Source of the DNA: Anaerolineae bacterium
Lineage (GTDB): Bacteria > Chloroflexota > Anaerolineae > Promineifilales > Promineifilaceae
NCBI GenBank assembly: GCA_023384415.1
Contig: JAHDWJ010000023.1
Coordinates: 1 to 64,000, forward strand
Length of the DNA stretch: 64,000 nt
Direction: 5' to 3'
The position numbers were made by a program, and so were the translations under genes. How positions within the stretch are numbered: position 1 is the stretch's first letter; every line of letters starts with the position of its first letter. Of this stretch, positions 42,378 through 51,507 are shown piece by piece. Below the pieces are notes generated by a model. It did not search any database and was not told where the DNA came from. It worked only from the letters and a program-made list of their open reading frames with translations.

Positions 42378-42635
42378 TTAGGCTTCATTCTGTTTAGAGA
42401 TACGTTTTTGCCGCCGGATAGCTTTCTTGATAGCGATACGACGCAGCTCACTCTTCGGTACATGCCAACGCTTACGCCGGACATCAGCCAGGATACGGCT
42501 CTTGGTCACTTCTTTATTAAAGCGACGGAGCAGTTGTTCCGGTGATTCGTTGGAACGGAGTACGACTTTTGCCAGTTTACTCACCCCCTTCTTTGTGAAT
42601 TCTGCTGAACGCAACACCAGGAACCAGTAGGTCAT
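42378..42635 (-). CDS. rpsU: 30S ribosomal protein bS21
   Basis: A ribosomal small-subunit protein needed for initiation. 'AKVVLRSNESPEQLLRRFNKEVTKSRILADVRRKRWHVPKSELRRIAIKKAIRRQKRI' is typical of S21, with its basic tail. The ATG at 42635 has AGGA six bases upstream and gives 85 aa with an unusual hydrophobic N-terminal extension ('MTYWFLVLRS'). A GTG at 42584 ('VSKLAKVV') would give the usual length (68 aa) but has its ribosome-binding site too close. A terminator follows. Confidence 0.93.
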   Translation of the reverse strand: MTYWFLVLRSAEFTKKGVSKLAKVVLRSNESPEQLLRRFNKEVTKSRILADVRRKRWHVPKSELRRIAIKKAIRRQKRISKQNEA

Positions 42636-42704
42636 AAGTTTCCTGGAGATTGGTAATACAGTTAATTTTGTGTCCAGACCAATGGTTGATTGGAAGCGAC
42701 GGCC

Positions 42705-43457
42705 TTAGTGTAACAAATTTTCACTCTGGATGCCAATGCAGCTCTCTACCAGTCCAGTAAACAGATAACGCATTTTGTGATCGTCGTGAACCAGATTCTC
42801 TGGATGCCACTGTACTCCCAGGGCAAATGGGTGGTTGGGCAGCTCAATCGCTTCTATCAGACCATCAGGCGCGGCCGCGGCCGCCACCAACCCCTGCCCC
42901 AACTGCCGAATCCCCTGATGATGCAAGCTGTTTACCAATGTACACTCTACCCCTAGCAGGTGAGCCAATTTTGTGCCTGGCCTTACCTGCACCTCATGGG
43001 GGGTGTGGTTACGGGGGAATTGGCGGTAATAATCATGGCGCATGGCCCCTGGCATAAAGTGGGCAATATCTTCCCACAGAGTCCCCCCCATAGCCACATT
43101 AAAAACCTGGTTGCCCCGGCAAATTGCCAGCATCGGTTTGGCCTGAGCGGCCGCTTGTTGGGCCAGAAAAATCTCCGTTTCATCCCGCACTGGGCTGATG
43201 TCATACAGTGTAGACACTGACGTATCTCCACCATAGCGAGCCGGGTCAATATCCCCCCCACCGGGTAAGAGCAGGCCATCAATACGGCTGAAAAGGGTGA
43301 GCAGGTCCCCCTCGCTTAAGCCGAGAGGGATCATGAGGGGAATGCCACCCGCGGCCGCGATAGCCTCCAGATACGCCGGCATGATCCCATGCACTTCCAG
43401 CGAGGGGTCTTGATCTACATATTTACGGTAAACCGTACAGCCAATAACCGGTTTCAT
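42705..43457 (-). CDS. Gamma-glutamyl-gamma-aminobutyrate hydrolase family (class I glutamine amidotransferase, peptidase C26)
   Basis: A 250-aa hydrolase. 'ISPVRDETEIFLAQQAAAQAKPMLAICRGNQVFNVAMGGTLWEDI' contains the nucleophile Cys (ICRGNQ), and 'NSLHHQGIRQLGQG' and 'GVQWHPENLVHD' provide the His and Glu. The oxyanion loop is 'LLLPGGGDIDPARYGG'. PuuD-type enzymes cleave gamma-glutamyl-GABA in putrescine breakdown; other members act on gamma-glutamyl amines or folate. The substrate is uncertain. The ATG at 43457 has AAAGG upstream; a GTG one codon earlier is possible. Confidence 0.9.
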   Translation of the reverse strand: MKPVIGCTVYRKYVDQDPSLEVHGIMPAYLEAIAAAGGIPLMIPLGLSEGDLLTLFSRIDGLLLPGGGDIDPARYGGDTSVSTLYDISPVRDETEIFLAQQAAAQAKPMLAICRGNQVFNVAMGGTLWEDIAHFMPGAMRHDYYRQFPRNHTPHEVQVRPGTKLAHLLGVECTLVNSLHHQGIRQLGQGLVAAAAAPDGLIEAIELPNHPFALGVQWHPENLVHDDHKMRYLFTGLVESCIGIQSENLLH

Positions 43458-43516
43458 CACCTATTCCTTTGCCACGCGGCCGCTTTTAGTCGTGAGGACT
43501 GAGGGGTAAGAGGTTT

Positions 43517-43550
43517 AGATTTGACAGAGTTCTGAAAACCTGTCAAATCT
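43517..43550. repeat. Inverted repeat (AGATTTGACAG)
   Basis: An 11-bp perfect inverted repeat (43517-43527 with 43540-43550) in the space between rplS and the peptidase gene. It resembles other short hairpins in this window; no T run is attached. Confidence 0.6.
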
Positions 43551-43609
43551 CCGCGGGGGTTTATTTTTAGACGATTACCAAGAGCCAATCAATAGGGTCT
43601 GGGGAACAA

Positions 43610-43639
43610 AAAAGTGATAGCCTGGTGGCTATCACTTTT
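43610..43639 (-). terminator. Terminator after rplS
   Basis: AAAAGTGATAGCC pairs with GGCTATCACTTTT (four-base loop), 35 bp beyond the rplS stop. Confidence 0.9.
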
Positions 43640-43674
43640 CGGTCTAAACCTCATCAGGCTAACAAGGCCCGATT

Positions 43675-44034
43675 TTAATTGTTAATAATCCGTTTTTCGC
43701 GCAGGCGGGCCGCTTTACCTGTCAACCTACGCATATAATACAGTTGGGCACGGCGGACATGGGCATGGCGATGGATTTCCACCTTTTCAATGCGGGGAGA
43801 ACGGGTCAAGAAAGTTAATTCTACCCCCACACTGTTAGAAGCAATGCGGCGTACAGTGAAATTTTCCTGCACTCCGCCTTTCCGTAAGCGAATAATAATG
43901 CCCCGGATCATTTGCGTCCGTTCGCGGGTACCTTCCACAATACGAACATAAACGGTGACATTATCCCCAACCCGCAGCCGGGGCACATTTTCATTCACCG
44001 GCGCATCAAACGCTTTAAGCAGTAAATCAGACAT
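43675..44034 (-). CDS. rplS: 50S ribosomal protein bL19
   Basis: A large-subunit protein at the 30S-50S interface. 119 aa, slightly longer than average. 'VPRLRVGDNVTVYVRIVEGTRERTQMIRGIIIRLRKGG' and 'FTVRRIASNSVGVELTFLTRSPRIEKVEIHRHAHVRRAQLYYMRRL' match the family throughout. GGAGAGG lies before the ATG. In this window it is alone, without the usual rpsP-rimM-trmD neighbours, but has its own clear promoter and a hairpin-plus-T-run between that promoter and the gene. Confidence 0.97.
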   Translation of the reverse strand: MSDLLLKAFDAPVNENVPRLRVGDNVTVYVRIVEGTRERTQMIRGIIIRLRKGGVQENFTVRRIASNSVGVELTFLTRSPRIEKVEIHRHAHVRRAQLYYMRRLTGKAARLREKRIINN

Positions 44035-44084
44035 GACAACCTCTCCACACAGTGAACATCAATAAAATGATGGTTATTATTCAT

Positions 44085-44146
44085 AAAAATAGCCCACGCT
44101 GGCGGGCTAGGGGTGTAAATATAACATGCCTCAACCTAACAGGCAA
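44085..44146 (-). promoter_or_regulatory. rplS promoter and leader hairpin (possible attenuator)
   Basis: On the minus strand: -35 TTGCCT (44146-44141), a 17-bp spacer and -10 TATATT (44123-44118). Right after the expected start is a hairpin of TAGCCC with GGGCTA (44109-44090), then TTTTT (44089-44085), and the leader continues about 50 nt to the rplS ATG. No minus-strand gene lies upstream for this terminator to serve, so it may attenuate rplS. The 44035-44338 space also holds the gmd promoter; otherwise nothing. Confidence 0.5.
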
Positions 44147-44207
44147 AAAGTTGCCCCACCCCATCGCAAAACAGTCTCGCGTTTAGCCACTGTTTAGCCT
44201 ACTTTGT

Positions 44208-44235
44208 TTGCCCACCCTTGTTGCCTCGCTATAAT
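44208..44235 (+). promoter_or_regulatory. Promoter upstream of gmd
   Basis: TTGCCC (44208-44213), a 16-bp spacer and a perfect TATAAT (44230-44235). The leader then carries a 'TTCATCCCTCATCATTCATC' phrase before the gmd start. Confidence 0.5.
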
Positions 44236-44302
44236 CGCCCCACTTTGAACGAATCGAATTATTCCAAAGCTGAACACCTACGGCGAAGGATGAATTTCAT
44301 AA

Positions 44303-45313
<1,011 letters not shown>

Positions 45314-45432
45314 GAAGGGGGCGAGACTGGAGACTGGAGATTGAGGGCTTGCCCAACTCTGCCACTTTGCCACTCTACTCCCCCTTCATCCCTCATCCTT
45401 CATAATTTATAATTGCTTTCACAGGAGAGAAT

Positions 45433-46854
45433 ATGGCTGATATTACTTTTGGAACAGATGGCTGGCGCGGCCGCATTGCGGACGATTATACCTTTGCCAA
45501 TGTACGCCGCTGTGCCCAGGGGTTTGCCACCTTTTTGCAGCAGCAAGGGCTGGCCGCAAAAGGAGTGGTGATCGGGCATGATCAACGGTTTCAGGCAGAG
45601 TTTTTTGCTGGCGCGGCCGCCGAAGTCCTGGCCGCCAATAACATTCAAGTGTGGCTAACTGACGGAGCCACCCCTACCCCTACCATTTCTTATGCCGCTG
45701 TTCACAAACAAAGCGGCGGGGCCATCAACATCACCGCCAGTCACAACCCCCCCTGGGATTGTGGTTTCAAAGTGCGTGATCCCAACGGTGGAGCCATTCC
45801 CCCCCACGATCTCAAAACAATTGAAAGCCTCATCCCCGCCGATGAGCGCGGCGTCAAACAGATGAAGCTGGATGATGCCTTGAGTGATGGCCGGGTAATG
45901 CTATTTGATCCGGCCCCAGCTTACATAGAGCAGTTACACCGGCTTATTGACGTTGCGCCGATTCGCCAGGCCGGATTTAAGGTGTTGGTGGATTGCATGT
46001 GGGGGAACGGGGCTGGCTGGTTCCATCGGCTGCTAGGAGATGGGGCCACCACCATCCATGAGGTAAACAATCAGCGCAACCCGATTTTCCCCCACATGAG
46101 TCGCCCAGAGCCAATCCCCCCCAATGTGGATCATGGCCTCAGCTTTGTCACTTCCCTGGGGGCCGATGTGGCCATTATTAACGATGGAGATGCCGACCGG
46201 GTAGGGTTTGGCGATGAACAGGGGAACTTTATTGACCAACTGCGGGTGTATGGGCTGCTGGGTTACTATTTCCTGGAGCTTCGCGGCGAACGTGGCCCCA
46301 TCGTCAAGACGATTTCCACAACCAAGATGCTCAACAAATTAGCCGCCATTTATGATGTGCCGGTCCATGAAACTGGGGTTGGGTTTAAGTTTATCGCTCC
46401 GAAAATGGTGGAAGTGGATGCCCTGATTGGGGGTGAGGAGAGCGGCGGCTATGCGTTCCGGGGGCATGTGCCGGAGCGGGATGGGCTGCTGGCCGGGTTG
46501 TATCTGCTGGATATGATGGTACGCACGGGCAAACGCCCCTCGCAGCTGCTGGAGATGTTGTTTGAGAAGGTAGGGGCGCATTATTACAGCCGGATTGATA
46601 CCCCTTTCGCGGCCGCCAAAAGAGCCGAAGTGCAGGCCAGAGTCGCGGCCGCCAAACCAGAGCGCATTGGGGGCCTCAAATGCACCGGGGTTCTCACCAT
46701 TGATGGCTTCCAATTCCTCATGGAAGATGGGGGGTGGCTCCTCATCCGCTTTAGCGGCACCGAGCCGATCTTACGTATTTACTGTGAAACCACCCATCAA
46801 GATCGGGTTGAAGCGATTCTACATGATGGGCAGCGCATCGCTGGATTGGCCTGA
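45433..46854 (+). CDS. Phosphoglucomutase/phosphomannomutase family protein (paralogue 2)
   Basis: A 473-aa alpha-D-phosphohexomutase, paralogous to 12646-14073. '[23 protein letters not shown]', phosphoserine loop '[17 protein letters not shown]', metal loop '[14 protein letters not shown]', sugar loop '[19 protein letters not shown]' and phosphate loop '[16 protein letters not shown]' are intact. AGGAGAG precedes the ATG. Its position after gmd suggests it makes mannose-1-phosphate for GDP-mannose, but specificity cannot be proven from sequence. Four GCGGCCGC copies lie within it, two of them 36 bp apart (46609 and 46645). Confidence 0.93.
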   Translation: MADITFGTDGWRGRIADDYTFANVRRCAQGFATFLQQQGLAAKGVVIGHDQRFQAEFFAGAAAEVLAANNIQVWLTDGATPTPTISYAAVHKQSGGAINITASHNPPWDCGFKVRDPNGGAIPPHDLKTIESLIPADERGVKQMKLDDALSDGRVMLFDPAPAYIEQLHRLIDVAPIRQAGFKVLVDCMWGNGAGWFHRLLGDGATTIHEVNNQRNPIFPHMSRPEPIPPNVDHGLSFVTSLGADVAIINDGDADRVGFGDEQGNFIDQLRVYGLLGYYFLELRGERGPIVKTISTTKMLNKLAAIYDVPVHETGVGFKFIAPKMVEVDALIGGEESGGYAFRGHVPERDGLLAGLYLLDMMVRTGKRPSQLLEMLFEKVGAHYYSRIDTPFAAAKRAEVQARVAAAKPERIGGLKCTGVLTIDGFQFLMEDGGWLLIRFSGTEPILRIYCETTHQDRVEAILHDGQRIAGLA

Positions 46855-46855
46855 T

Positions 46856-47320
46856 ATGAAACCTACCATTCAACATGAATACCCGGATGAGTTTAGTTAT
46901 TGCTACGGCTGCGGCCGCTTAAATGACCATGGCCTCCACGTACAAAGCAGTTGGCAGGAAGACCAGGCCGTCGCCGTCTATCTGCCCCAACCCCATCATA
47001 TCGCCGTGCCTGGTTTTGTTTATGGCGGCCTCATTGCCTCAATTATGGATTGTCACGCTATGGCTACGGCCGCGGCCGCAACCATCCAGGCCGAAGGAGA
47101 AGGTTTAGACCGGGCCACCTTACGTTTTGTCACCGGCTCTTTGCACGTTGATTATCTCAAACCGACCCCTTTAGGCCCCCCACTTATCGCCAAAGCCATC
47201 GTCAAAGAACAAAAAGGGCGCAAAATGGTGATCACCCTTTCCCTGACGGTGAATGAGGTGGAAACGGCTAGAGGAGAAATCGTGGCCGTGCGTATCCCGG
47301 AGACGATGATGCGAAACTAA
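46856..47320 (+). CDS. PaaI-family hotdog-fold thioesterase
   Basis: A 154-aa acyl-CoA thioesterase-like protein. Hotdog-fold pattern: 'YCYGCGRLNDHGLHVQSSW', 'AVPGFVYGGLIASIMDCHAMATAAAA', then 'LHVDYLKPTPLGPPLIAKAIVKEQKGRKMVITLSLTV'. The ATG at 46856 starts one base after the mutase stop; a longer upstream frame lies inside the mutase. The acyl-CoA substrate is unknown. The catalytic Asp/Glu of characterised PaaI is replaced in part by 'MDCHAMA', so activity is likely but untested. Confidence 0.85.
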   Translation: MKPTIQHEYPDEFSYCYGCGRLNDHGLHVQSSWQEDQAVAVYLPQPHHIAVPGFVYGGLIASIMDCHAMATAAAATIQAEGEGLDRATLRFVTGSLHVDYLKPTPLGPPLIAKAIVKEQKGRKMVITLSLTVNEVETARGEIVAVRIPETMMRN

Positions 47321-47332
47321 CCCCATCCCATT

Positions 47333-48112
47333 ATGCTGATAGACACCCACTGCCACCTGGATTTTGACCGCTTTGACCCTGACCGGGATGAGGTGGTGGC
47401 CCGTGCGGCCGCGCATGGGGTCAGCCGCATCATTGTTCCCGCCATTAACCTGGACAACTGCCTCACCGTCCTGCGCCTGGCTGAGCGGTACGAGGGGGTA
47501 TACGCCGCCATCGGCATCCATCCCAACTCATCCGCCGAATGGCAAGATAGCTGGTTAGAGCAATTACGGGAGTATGCCGGTCACGAAAAAGTAGTCGCCA
47601 TTGGCGAAATTGGGCTGGATTATTACTGGAACCGCTCCCCCAAACCGGTACAGCATCAGGCATTTACCGCTCAGCTCAACCTGGCCCATGAACTAGATCT
47701 GCCGGTTATCATTCACAACCGGGAATCAGATGCCGATGTGGTGCGACTGCTCCAGGAATCCCCATTAGCCGGGCAAGCGCGGCCAGGTGTGTTACACTCC
47801 TTTTCTAGCCGTTGGGAAATAGCCCAACAGGTGTTGATGATGGGGTTTTATCTTGGGTTTACCGGCCCACTTACGTTTAAGCAGGCCGATGAATTACGCC
47901 GCATAGCTGGACAAGCCCCGCTGGATCGGCTGCTTGTAGAAACGGATGCCCCGTTTTTGGCCCCACAGCAGAAGCGGGGGCAGCGTAATGAACCGGCGTA
48001 TGTGGCCTATGTGGCTGAACGGTTGGCGGCTCTGCATGGCCTGGATGCGGCCGCGATGGCTCAACAAACCAGCGCCAATGCCATGCGGTTGTTTGAACTG
48101 CCTGATGCGTGA
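47333..48112 (+). CDS. tatD: TatD-family metal-dependent DNase
   Basis: A 259-aa TIM-barrel hydrolase. 'MLIDTHCHLDFDRFDPDRDE' gives the first metal ligands, 'AIGEIGLDYYWNRSPKPVQHQAFTAQLNLA' the central Glu, 'PVIIHNRESDADV' and 'GVLHSFSSRWEIA' the His ligands, and 'RLLVETDAPFLAPQ' the final Asp. It cleaves 3' ends of DNA in relatives and may act in repair. It lies 12 bp after the thioesterase in the same direction. Confidence 0.94.
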   Translation: MLIDTHCHLDFDRFDPDRDEVVARAAAHGVSRIIVPAINLDNCLTVLRLAERYEGVYAAIGIHPNSSAEWQDSWLEQLREYAGHEKVVAIGEIGLDYYWNRSPKPVQHQAFTAQLNLAHELDLPVIIHNRESDADVVRLLQESPLAGQARPGVLHSFSSRWEIAQQVLMMGFYLGFTGPLTFKQADELRRIAGQAPLDRLLVETDAPFLAPQQKRGQRNEPAYVAYVAERLAALHGLDAAAMAQQTSANAMRLFELPDA

Positions 48113-48181
48113 AACGTGAGAGGTGCCCAGAGAGATTTCACGTATCAGCAGAAACCATATTACCCAAAAAATCGTGTCACC

Positions 48182-49120
48182 ATGCTTGATCTTTCTATTA
48201 TCATCGTGAGCTGGAATGTGCGGGATTTGCTCCGCAACTGCCTGCACAGCATCGAGCAAGGACGCGGTGCCTTAACCCTGGAAGTCATCGTTGTGGACAG
48301 CCACTCTCACGATGGCAGCCCAGAGATGGTAGCCGAGGAGTTTCCCTGGGTACAGTTGATCGCCTGCCAGGAGAATGTAGGCTTTCCCCGGGGCAATAAT
48401 ATAGGTATGGAGAAGGCTCGCGGCCGCGCTCTCATGCTTCTCAATCCCGATACCGTCGTTGTAGGGGATGCCCTGGCCACGATGATGGCCTACCTGGCTG
48501 CCCATCCTGGCGTAGGGGTGATTGGCCCCCAGCTTCGTTATGGGGATGGCACCATCCAATCCTCTCGCCGCCGCTTTCCCAGGTATCTCACCGCCTTTTT
48601 TGAGGCCACCTGGCTGCAAGGATACGCCCCGGCACACCTTTTGTCCCATTATTACGCCCAAGACATACGGGATGATGAGATCGCACCGGTAGATTGGGTA
48701 ATGGGAGCCTGTATGTTGGTGCGACGGGAAGCGATGGAGCGAGCCGGGATGATGGATGTGGGCTATTTTATGTATTCTGAGGAGCTAGATTGGTGTAAAC
48801 GGATTAAAGCGGCCGGGTTCGCCGTCATCTACCTGCCCACCGCCCAGATCATCCATTATGAAGGCAAGAGCAGTGAGCAGGCTGGGGCCAAAAAGCATAT
48901 CTATTTTCACCGGGCCAAGCTGCGCTATTTCCGCAAATATTATGGCCGGGGCGCGGCCGCAATCCTACGCCTATTTCTTCTCCTCAACTATGCCTGGCAG
49001 CTTATCATTGAAAGTGCCAAATGGCTGGTGGGCCACAAACGAGAACTACGCTGGCAGCGTATACAAACCCACTGGCAGGTACTCCGCTCTGGTTTACCCC
49101 CGGCAGGGTATGATAGTTAG
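48182..49120 (+). CDS. Family 2 glycosyltransferase (rhamnosyltransferase-like), copy 2
   Basis: A 312-aa GT-A enzyme, paralogous to 31775-32683. 'MLDLSIIIVSWNVRDLLRNCLHSIEQG', 'VVDSHSHDGSPEMVAEEFP', 'NVGFPRGNNIGMEKARGRALMLLNPDT' and 'VDWVMGACMLVRREAMERAGMMDVGYFMYSEELDWCKRI'. The C-terminus has a hydrophobic stretch ('LRLFLLLNYAWQLIIESAKWLVG'). ATG at 48182 matches the paralogue's start; a GTG 22 codons earlier is in frame. The sugar and acceptor are unknown; gmd lies in the same region. Confidence 0.9.
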   Translation: MLDLSIIIVSWNVRDLLRNCLHSIEQGRGALTLEVIVVDSHSHDGSPEMVAEEFPWVQLIACQENVGFPRGNNIGMEKARGRALMLLNPDTVVVGDALATMMAYLAAHPGVGVIGPQLRYGDGTIQSSRRRFPRYLTAFFEATWLQGYAPAHLLSHYYAQDIRDDEIAPVDWVMGACMLVRREAMERAGMMDVGYFMYSEELDWCKRIKAAGFAVIYLPTAQIIHYEGKSSEQAGAKKHIYFHRAKLRYFRKYYGRGAAAILRLFLLLNYAWQLIIESAKWLVGHKRELRWQRIQTHWQVLRSGLPPAGYDS

Positions 49121-49124
49121 CAAT

Positions 49125-49250
49125 AGGCGAGTTTGCGAGTTTGCGAATGGGCGAGTTTGTGAGTAGGCGAGTTTGTGAGTTTGTGAGTGAGTAAAGTAAT
49201 CCCCGCGTCTCTCAATCTCTTAATCTCCACTCTCCAATCTCCTCCCCAAA
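49125..49250. repeat. Low-complexity intergenic phrases (GCGAGTTTG and CTCCAATCTCC families)
   Basis: About six copies of 'GCGAGTTTGTGAGT' are followed by 'CTCTTAATCTCCACTCTCC' units, filling the space between the glycosyltransferase and the next gene. Similar pairs occur at 54192-54264 and 60180-60258. Confidence 0.9.
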
Positions 49251-49266
49251 AATCACCGAGGTAACT

Positions 49267-49773
49267 ATGTTACGAAACAGTAACCGGCAGATAAGACAAC
49301 GACTCCGCCCCTGGAGTGAACGGCTGTATGAAAATGAGGGGTTCCGCGATGGGCTGGATGATGACCAGGCCAGCCGCTTATTGAACTGGGGGTTGGAGAT
49401 ATTGAGCGCGGCCGCGGCCGAAACGCTCCCCCTAAATGACCTGGAAGCGGAAGAGCATCTGGAAGAGGTGTGGCTGCCCCTCAGCCGGGTCATTCGCCAG
49501 ATCAATACCCTTACCACGCTGCTGCCAACAGTCGTAGACGATGGTGAAGCTGGTATCCTGGTAGATGCCTTTGCCGGGTCGGTCAGTGAACTAACCGGTA
49601 AAGAGGTGAAATATGATTGGATTGATGGGTTGGTAGAGCAGCGGGGAGAGTTGGACGCGGCCGCGACCTTCGACCATCTGCTCACCCTCCTCCTACCGCC
49701 CACTCCGCCCTCAGAACCCACCCCAGACCCACCCCCAGCGATCAAAAGCGAACAACTACACCACCCTGATTAA
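49267..49773 (+). CDS. Hypothetical helical protein with Pro-rich tail
   Basis: A 168-aa protein I do not recognise. It is mostly helical and acidic in the middle ('DLEAEEHLEEVWLPLSRVIRQI'), with a repeated-looking 'LEILSAAAAETLPL' and 'GELDAAATFDHLLTLLLPP', both Ala-Ala-Ala runs arising from GCGGCCGC copies (49408, 49657). The C-terminus is Pro-rich ('PPTPPSEPTPDPPPAIK'). GAGG precedes the ATG. It lies 58 bp before a phospholipase-D-like gene in the same direction and could be its partner. No function can be given. Confidence 0.6.
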   Translation: MLRNSNRQIRQRLRPWSERLYENEGFRDGLDDDQASRLLNWGLEILSAAAAETLPLNDLEAEEHLEEVWLPLSRVIRQINTLTTLLPTVVDDGEAGILVDAFAGSVSELTGKEVKYDWIDGLVEQRGELDAAATFDHLLTLLLPPTPPSEPTPDPPPAIKSEQLHHPD

Positions 49774-49831
49774 ACCCAGGTAAGCTTCATCCTTCATCCC
49801 TCATCCTTGATAATTCCATAGGAGTTTTGCC

Positions 49832-51145
49832 ATGACCCAAAAGCCCCCCCCACGCCGTACCTCATCTACATCGGGCCAGACAAACCCCAGTAAAAAAAGC
49901 AACCCATCTCCCCAACCCTCGCGGGCAACATCCAGTTCACGCTCAAGCTCCAGCACTTCAGCCAACCCACAACTGCCCAACCTTTCTAATTTGTCTAAAC
50001 TAAAGCTGCCTGGTGGGGGTTTCTCAACCGGCTGCCTGGTCATCGTCGGGTTAATTGCCCTTTGCCTGATAGGTGGCTTCCTGGCCCTCAACTTCAACGA
50101 ACTCTTAGGAGATGACCCTGCCACCCGCGCCCCCATCACCCCAGGCAGCACCCGCGTCACCGGGGGGCAACCACCTGGCAGCGGTCCGGCTGACTGGTAC
50201 CAAATCTATTTCACCGAAGCCACCTGCCCCTCAGTCGGCAACCAAATCGGTGGGTTAGATGAAATTATCGCCGATACCATCCGCCAGGCTCAAGTTAGCG
50301 TAGATATGGCGATTTATGAACTGAACTCCCAACCCATCACCGACGCCCTCATCTCTGCCCGGCGGCGTAATGTACCCGTGCGGGTGGTGATAGACAGTGA
50401 TTATGAAGATAAACCGAGCATTGCCCAACTGCGCCAAAACGGGATCACCGTCGTTACCGACAGCCGAACAGCGTTCATGCACAACAAATTTACCATTATA
50501 GATGGTCGGTATGTATGGACTGGCTCCATGAATTACATGCCCAATGACATCTTTTGCAACAACAATAACCTGGTCTGGTTTGATTCCACCCAATTAGCCG
50601 CTAATTACACGGCCGAAATGAATGAAATGTTTGTCGAAGGCAACTTTGGCCCACGCTCTCCGGTCAATACGCCGTTTGAGCAGTTCACTCACAACGGCGT
50701 GATGATCGAGAATTATTTCTCTCCAGAGACACGAGTAGCCCCTATCATAGGTGAATTGGTGCGACAGGCACAGAATGAAATTTTATTCTTAGCCTTCTCT
50801 TTTACCCATGAGGATGTGGGCGAGGCCATGTTGGAACGGGCCGAAGCAGGGGTGAGGGTACAGGGGGTATTTGAGCGTACCGGTTCGGAGCAGCCTTTTA
50901 GCTATTTTAGCATCATGCGTGAGGAAAATTTACCCACCATTCAGATACGGCAGGATGGTAACCCGCGCACCATGCACCACAAAGTGATTATTCTGGACCG
51001 GCAGACGGTCATTTTTGGTTCGTTTAATTTCTCAGCCAATGCCAATAATAGCAATGATGAAAACACCGTGGTTGTCCATGATGCCACCTTTGCTAATTTC
51101 TTTGTTGAGGAGTTTTTTCGGGTGTGGGATGCCGCCAGGCAGTAA
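49832..51145 (+). CDS. Phospholipase D-like domain membrane protein
   Basis: A 437-aa protein. Residues 1-65 are Ser/Pro/Lys-rich and a transmembrane helix follows ('GCLVIVGLIALCLIGGFLALNF'). Two HKD motifs mark a PLD-type nuclease or phospholipase: 'MHNKFTIIDGRYVWTGSMN' (about 216) and 'MHHKVIILDRQTVIFGSFNFS' (about 381). The predicted active domain lies outside the membrane. PLD-like proteins cleave phosphodiesters in lipid or nucleic acid; relatives such as Nuc are DNases. AGGAG lies before the ATG. A 'CTTCATCCCTCATCC' phrase precedes the gene. No GCGGCCGC copy occurs in it. Confidence 0.88.
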   Translation: MTQKPPPRRTSSTSGQTNPSKKSNPSPQPSRATSSSRSSSSTSANPQLPNLSNLSKLKLPGGGFSTGCLVIVGLIALCLIGGFLALNFNELLGDDPATRAPITPGSTRVTGGQPPGSGPADWYQIYFTEATCPSVGNQIGGLDEIIADTIRQAQVSVDMAIYELNSQPITDALISARRRNVPVRVVIDSDYEDKPSIAQLRQNGITVVTDSRTAFMHNKFTIIDGRYVWTGSMNYMPNDIFCNNNNLVWFDSTQLAANYTAEMNEMFVEGNFGPRSPVNTPFEQFTHNGVMIENYFSPETRVAPIIGELVRQAQNEILFLAFSFTHEDVGEAMLERAEAGVRVQGVFERTGSEQPFSYFSIMREENLPTIQIRQDGNPRTMHHKVIILDRQTVIFGSFNFSANANNSNDENTVVVHDATFANFFVEEFFRVWDAARQ

Positions 51146-51254
51146 GGTGTTTTGAGTTTCAAGTTCCAGGTTTCAGGTTGCGAACCTGAAACCTGAGATT
51201 TAAAACCTGAAACTTATACCTGTCATCTGGTTGACTGACAAATCTCATTTTCAG

Positions 51255-51337
51255 AATGACAACAACAGATTGAGAAACAAACGGATATTGGCCTTTTCTG
51301 GGAAAATCGGTTCCCTTCTTAATCCGTTGTTGTCATT
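51255..51337. repeat. Imperfect 22-bp inverted repeat upstream of the VanW gene
   Basis: The arm starting AATGACAACAAC (51255-51276) pairs, with a few mismatches, with the arm ending GTTGTTGTCATT (51316-51337). It lies in the 51146-51507 space, which otherwise holds a CTGAAAC phrase block (51152-51215) and the promoter below. Could be a small mobile-element relic or an operator. Confidence 0.5.
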
Positions 51338-51410
51338 ACGGCAAAAGATTAATTTTATCAATCAATCAGACCTGTCATAAGACTTTAATATTTCTCATCG
51401 TTGGGTTGGG

Positions 51411-51416
51411 TATAAT
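51411..51416 (+). promoter_or_regulatory. -10 box upstream of the VanW gene
   Basis: A perfect TATAAT about 95 bp before the VanW start; no good -35 was found at the right distance. Confidence 0.4.
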
Positions 51417-51507
51417 CTATCAGCAGTCCCATGCTGGACAGCGAAGGTCGTTGCAACGAACCTTTATCAGAACATCTATAATCCACCCATCCGGAGAGAA
51501 TTTTTTT

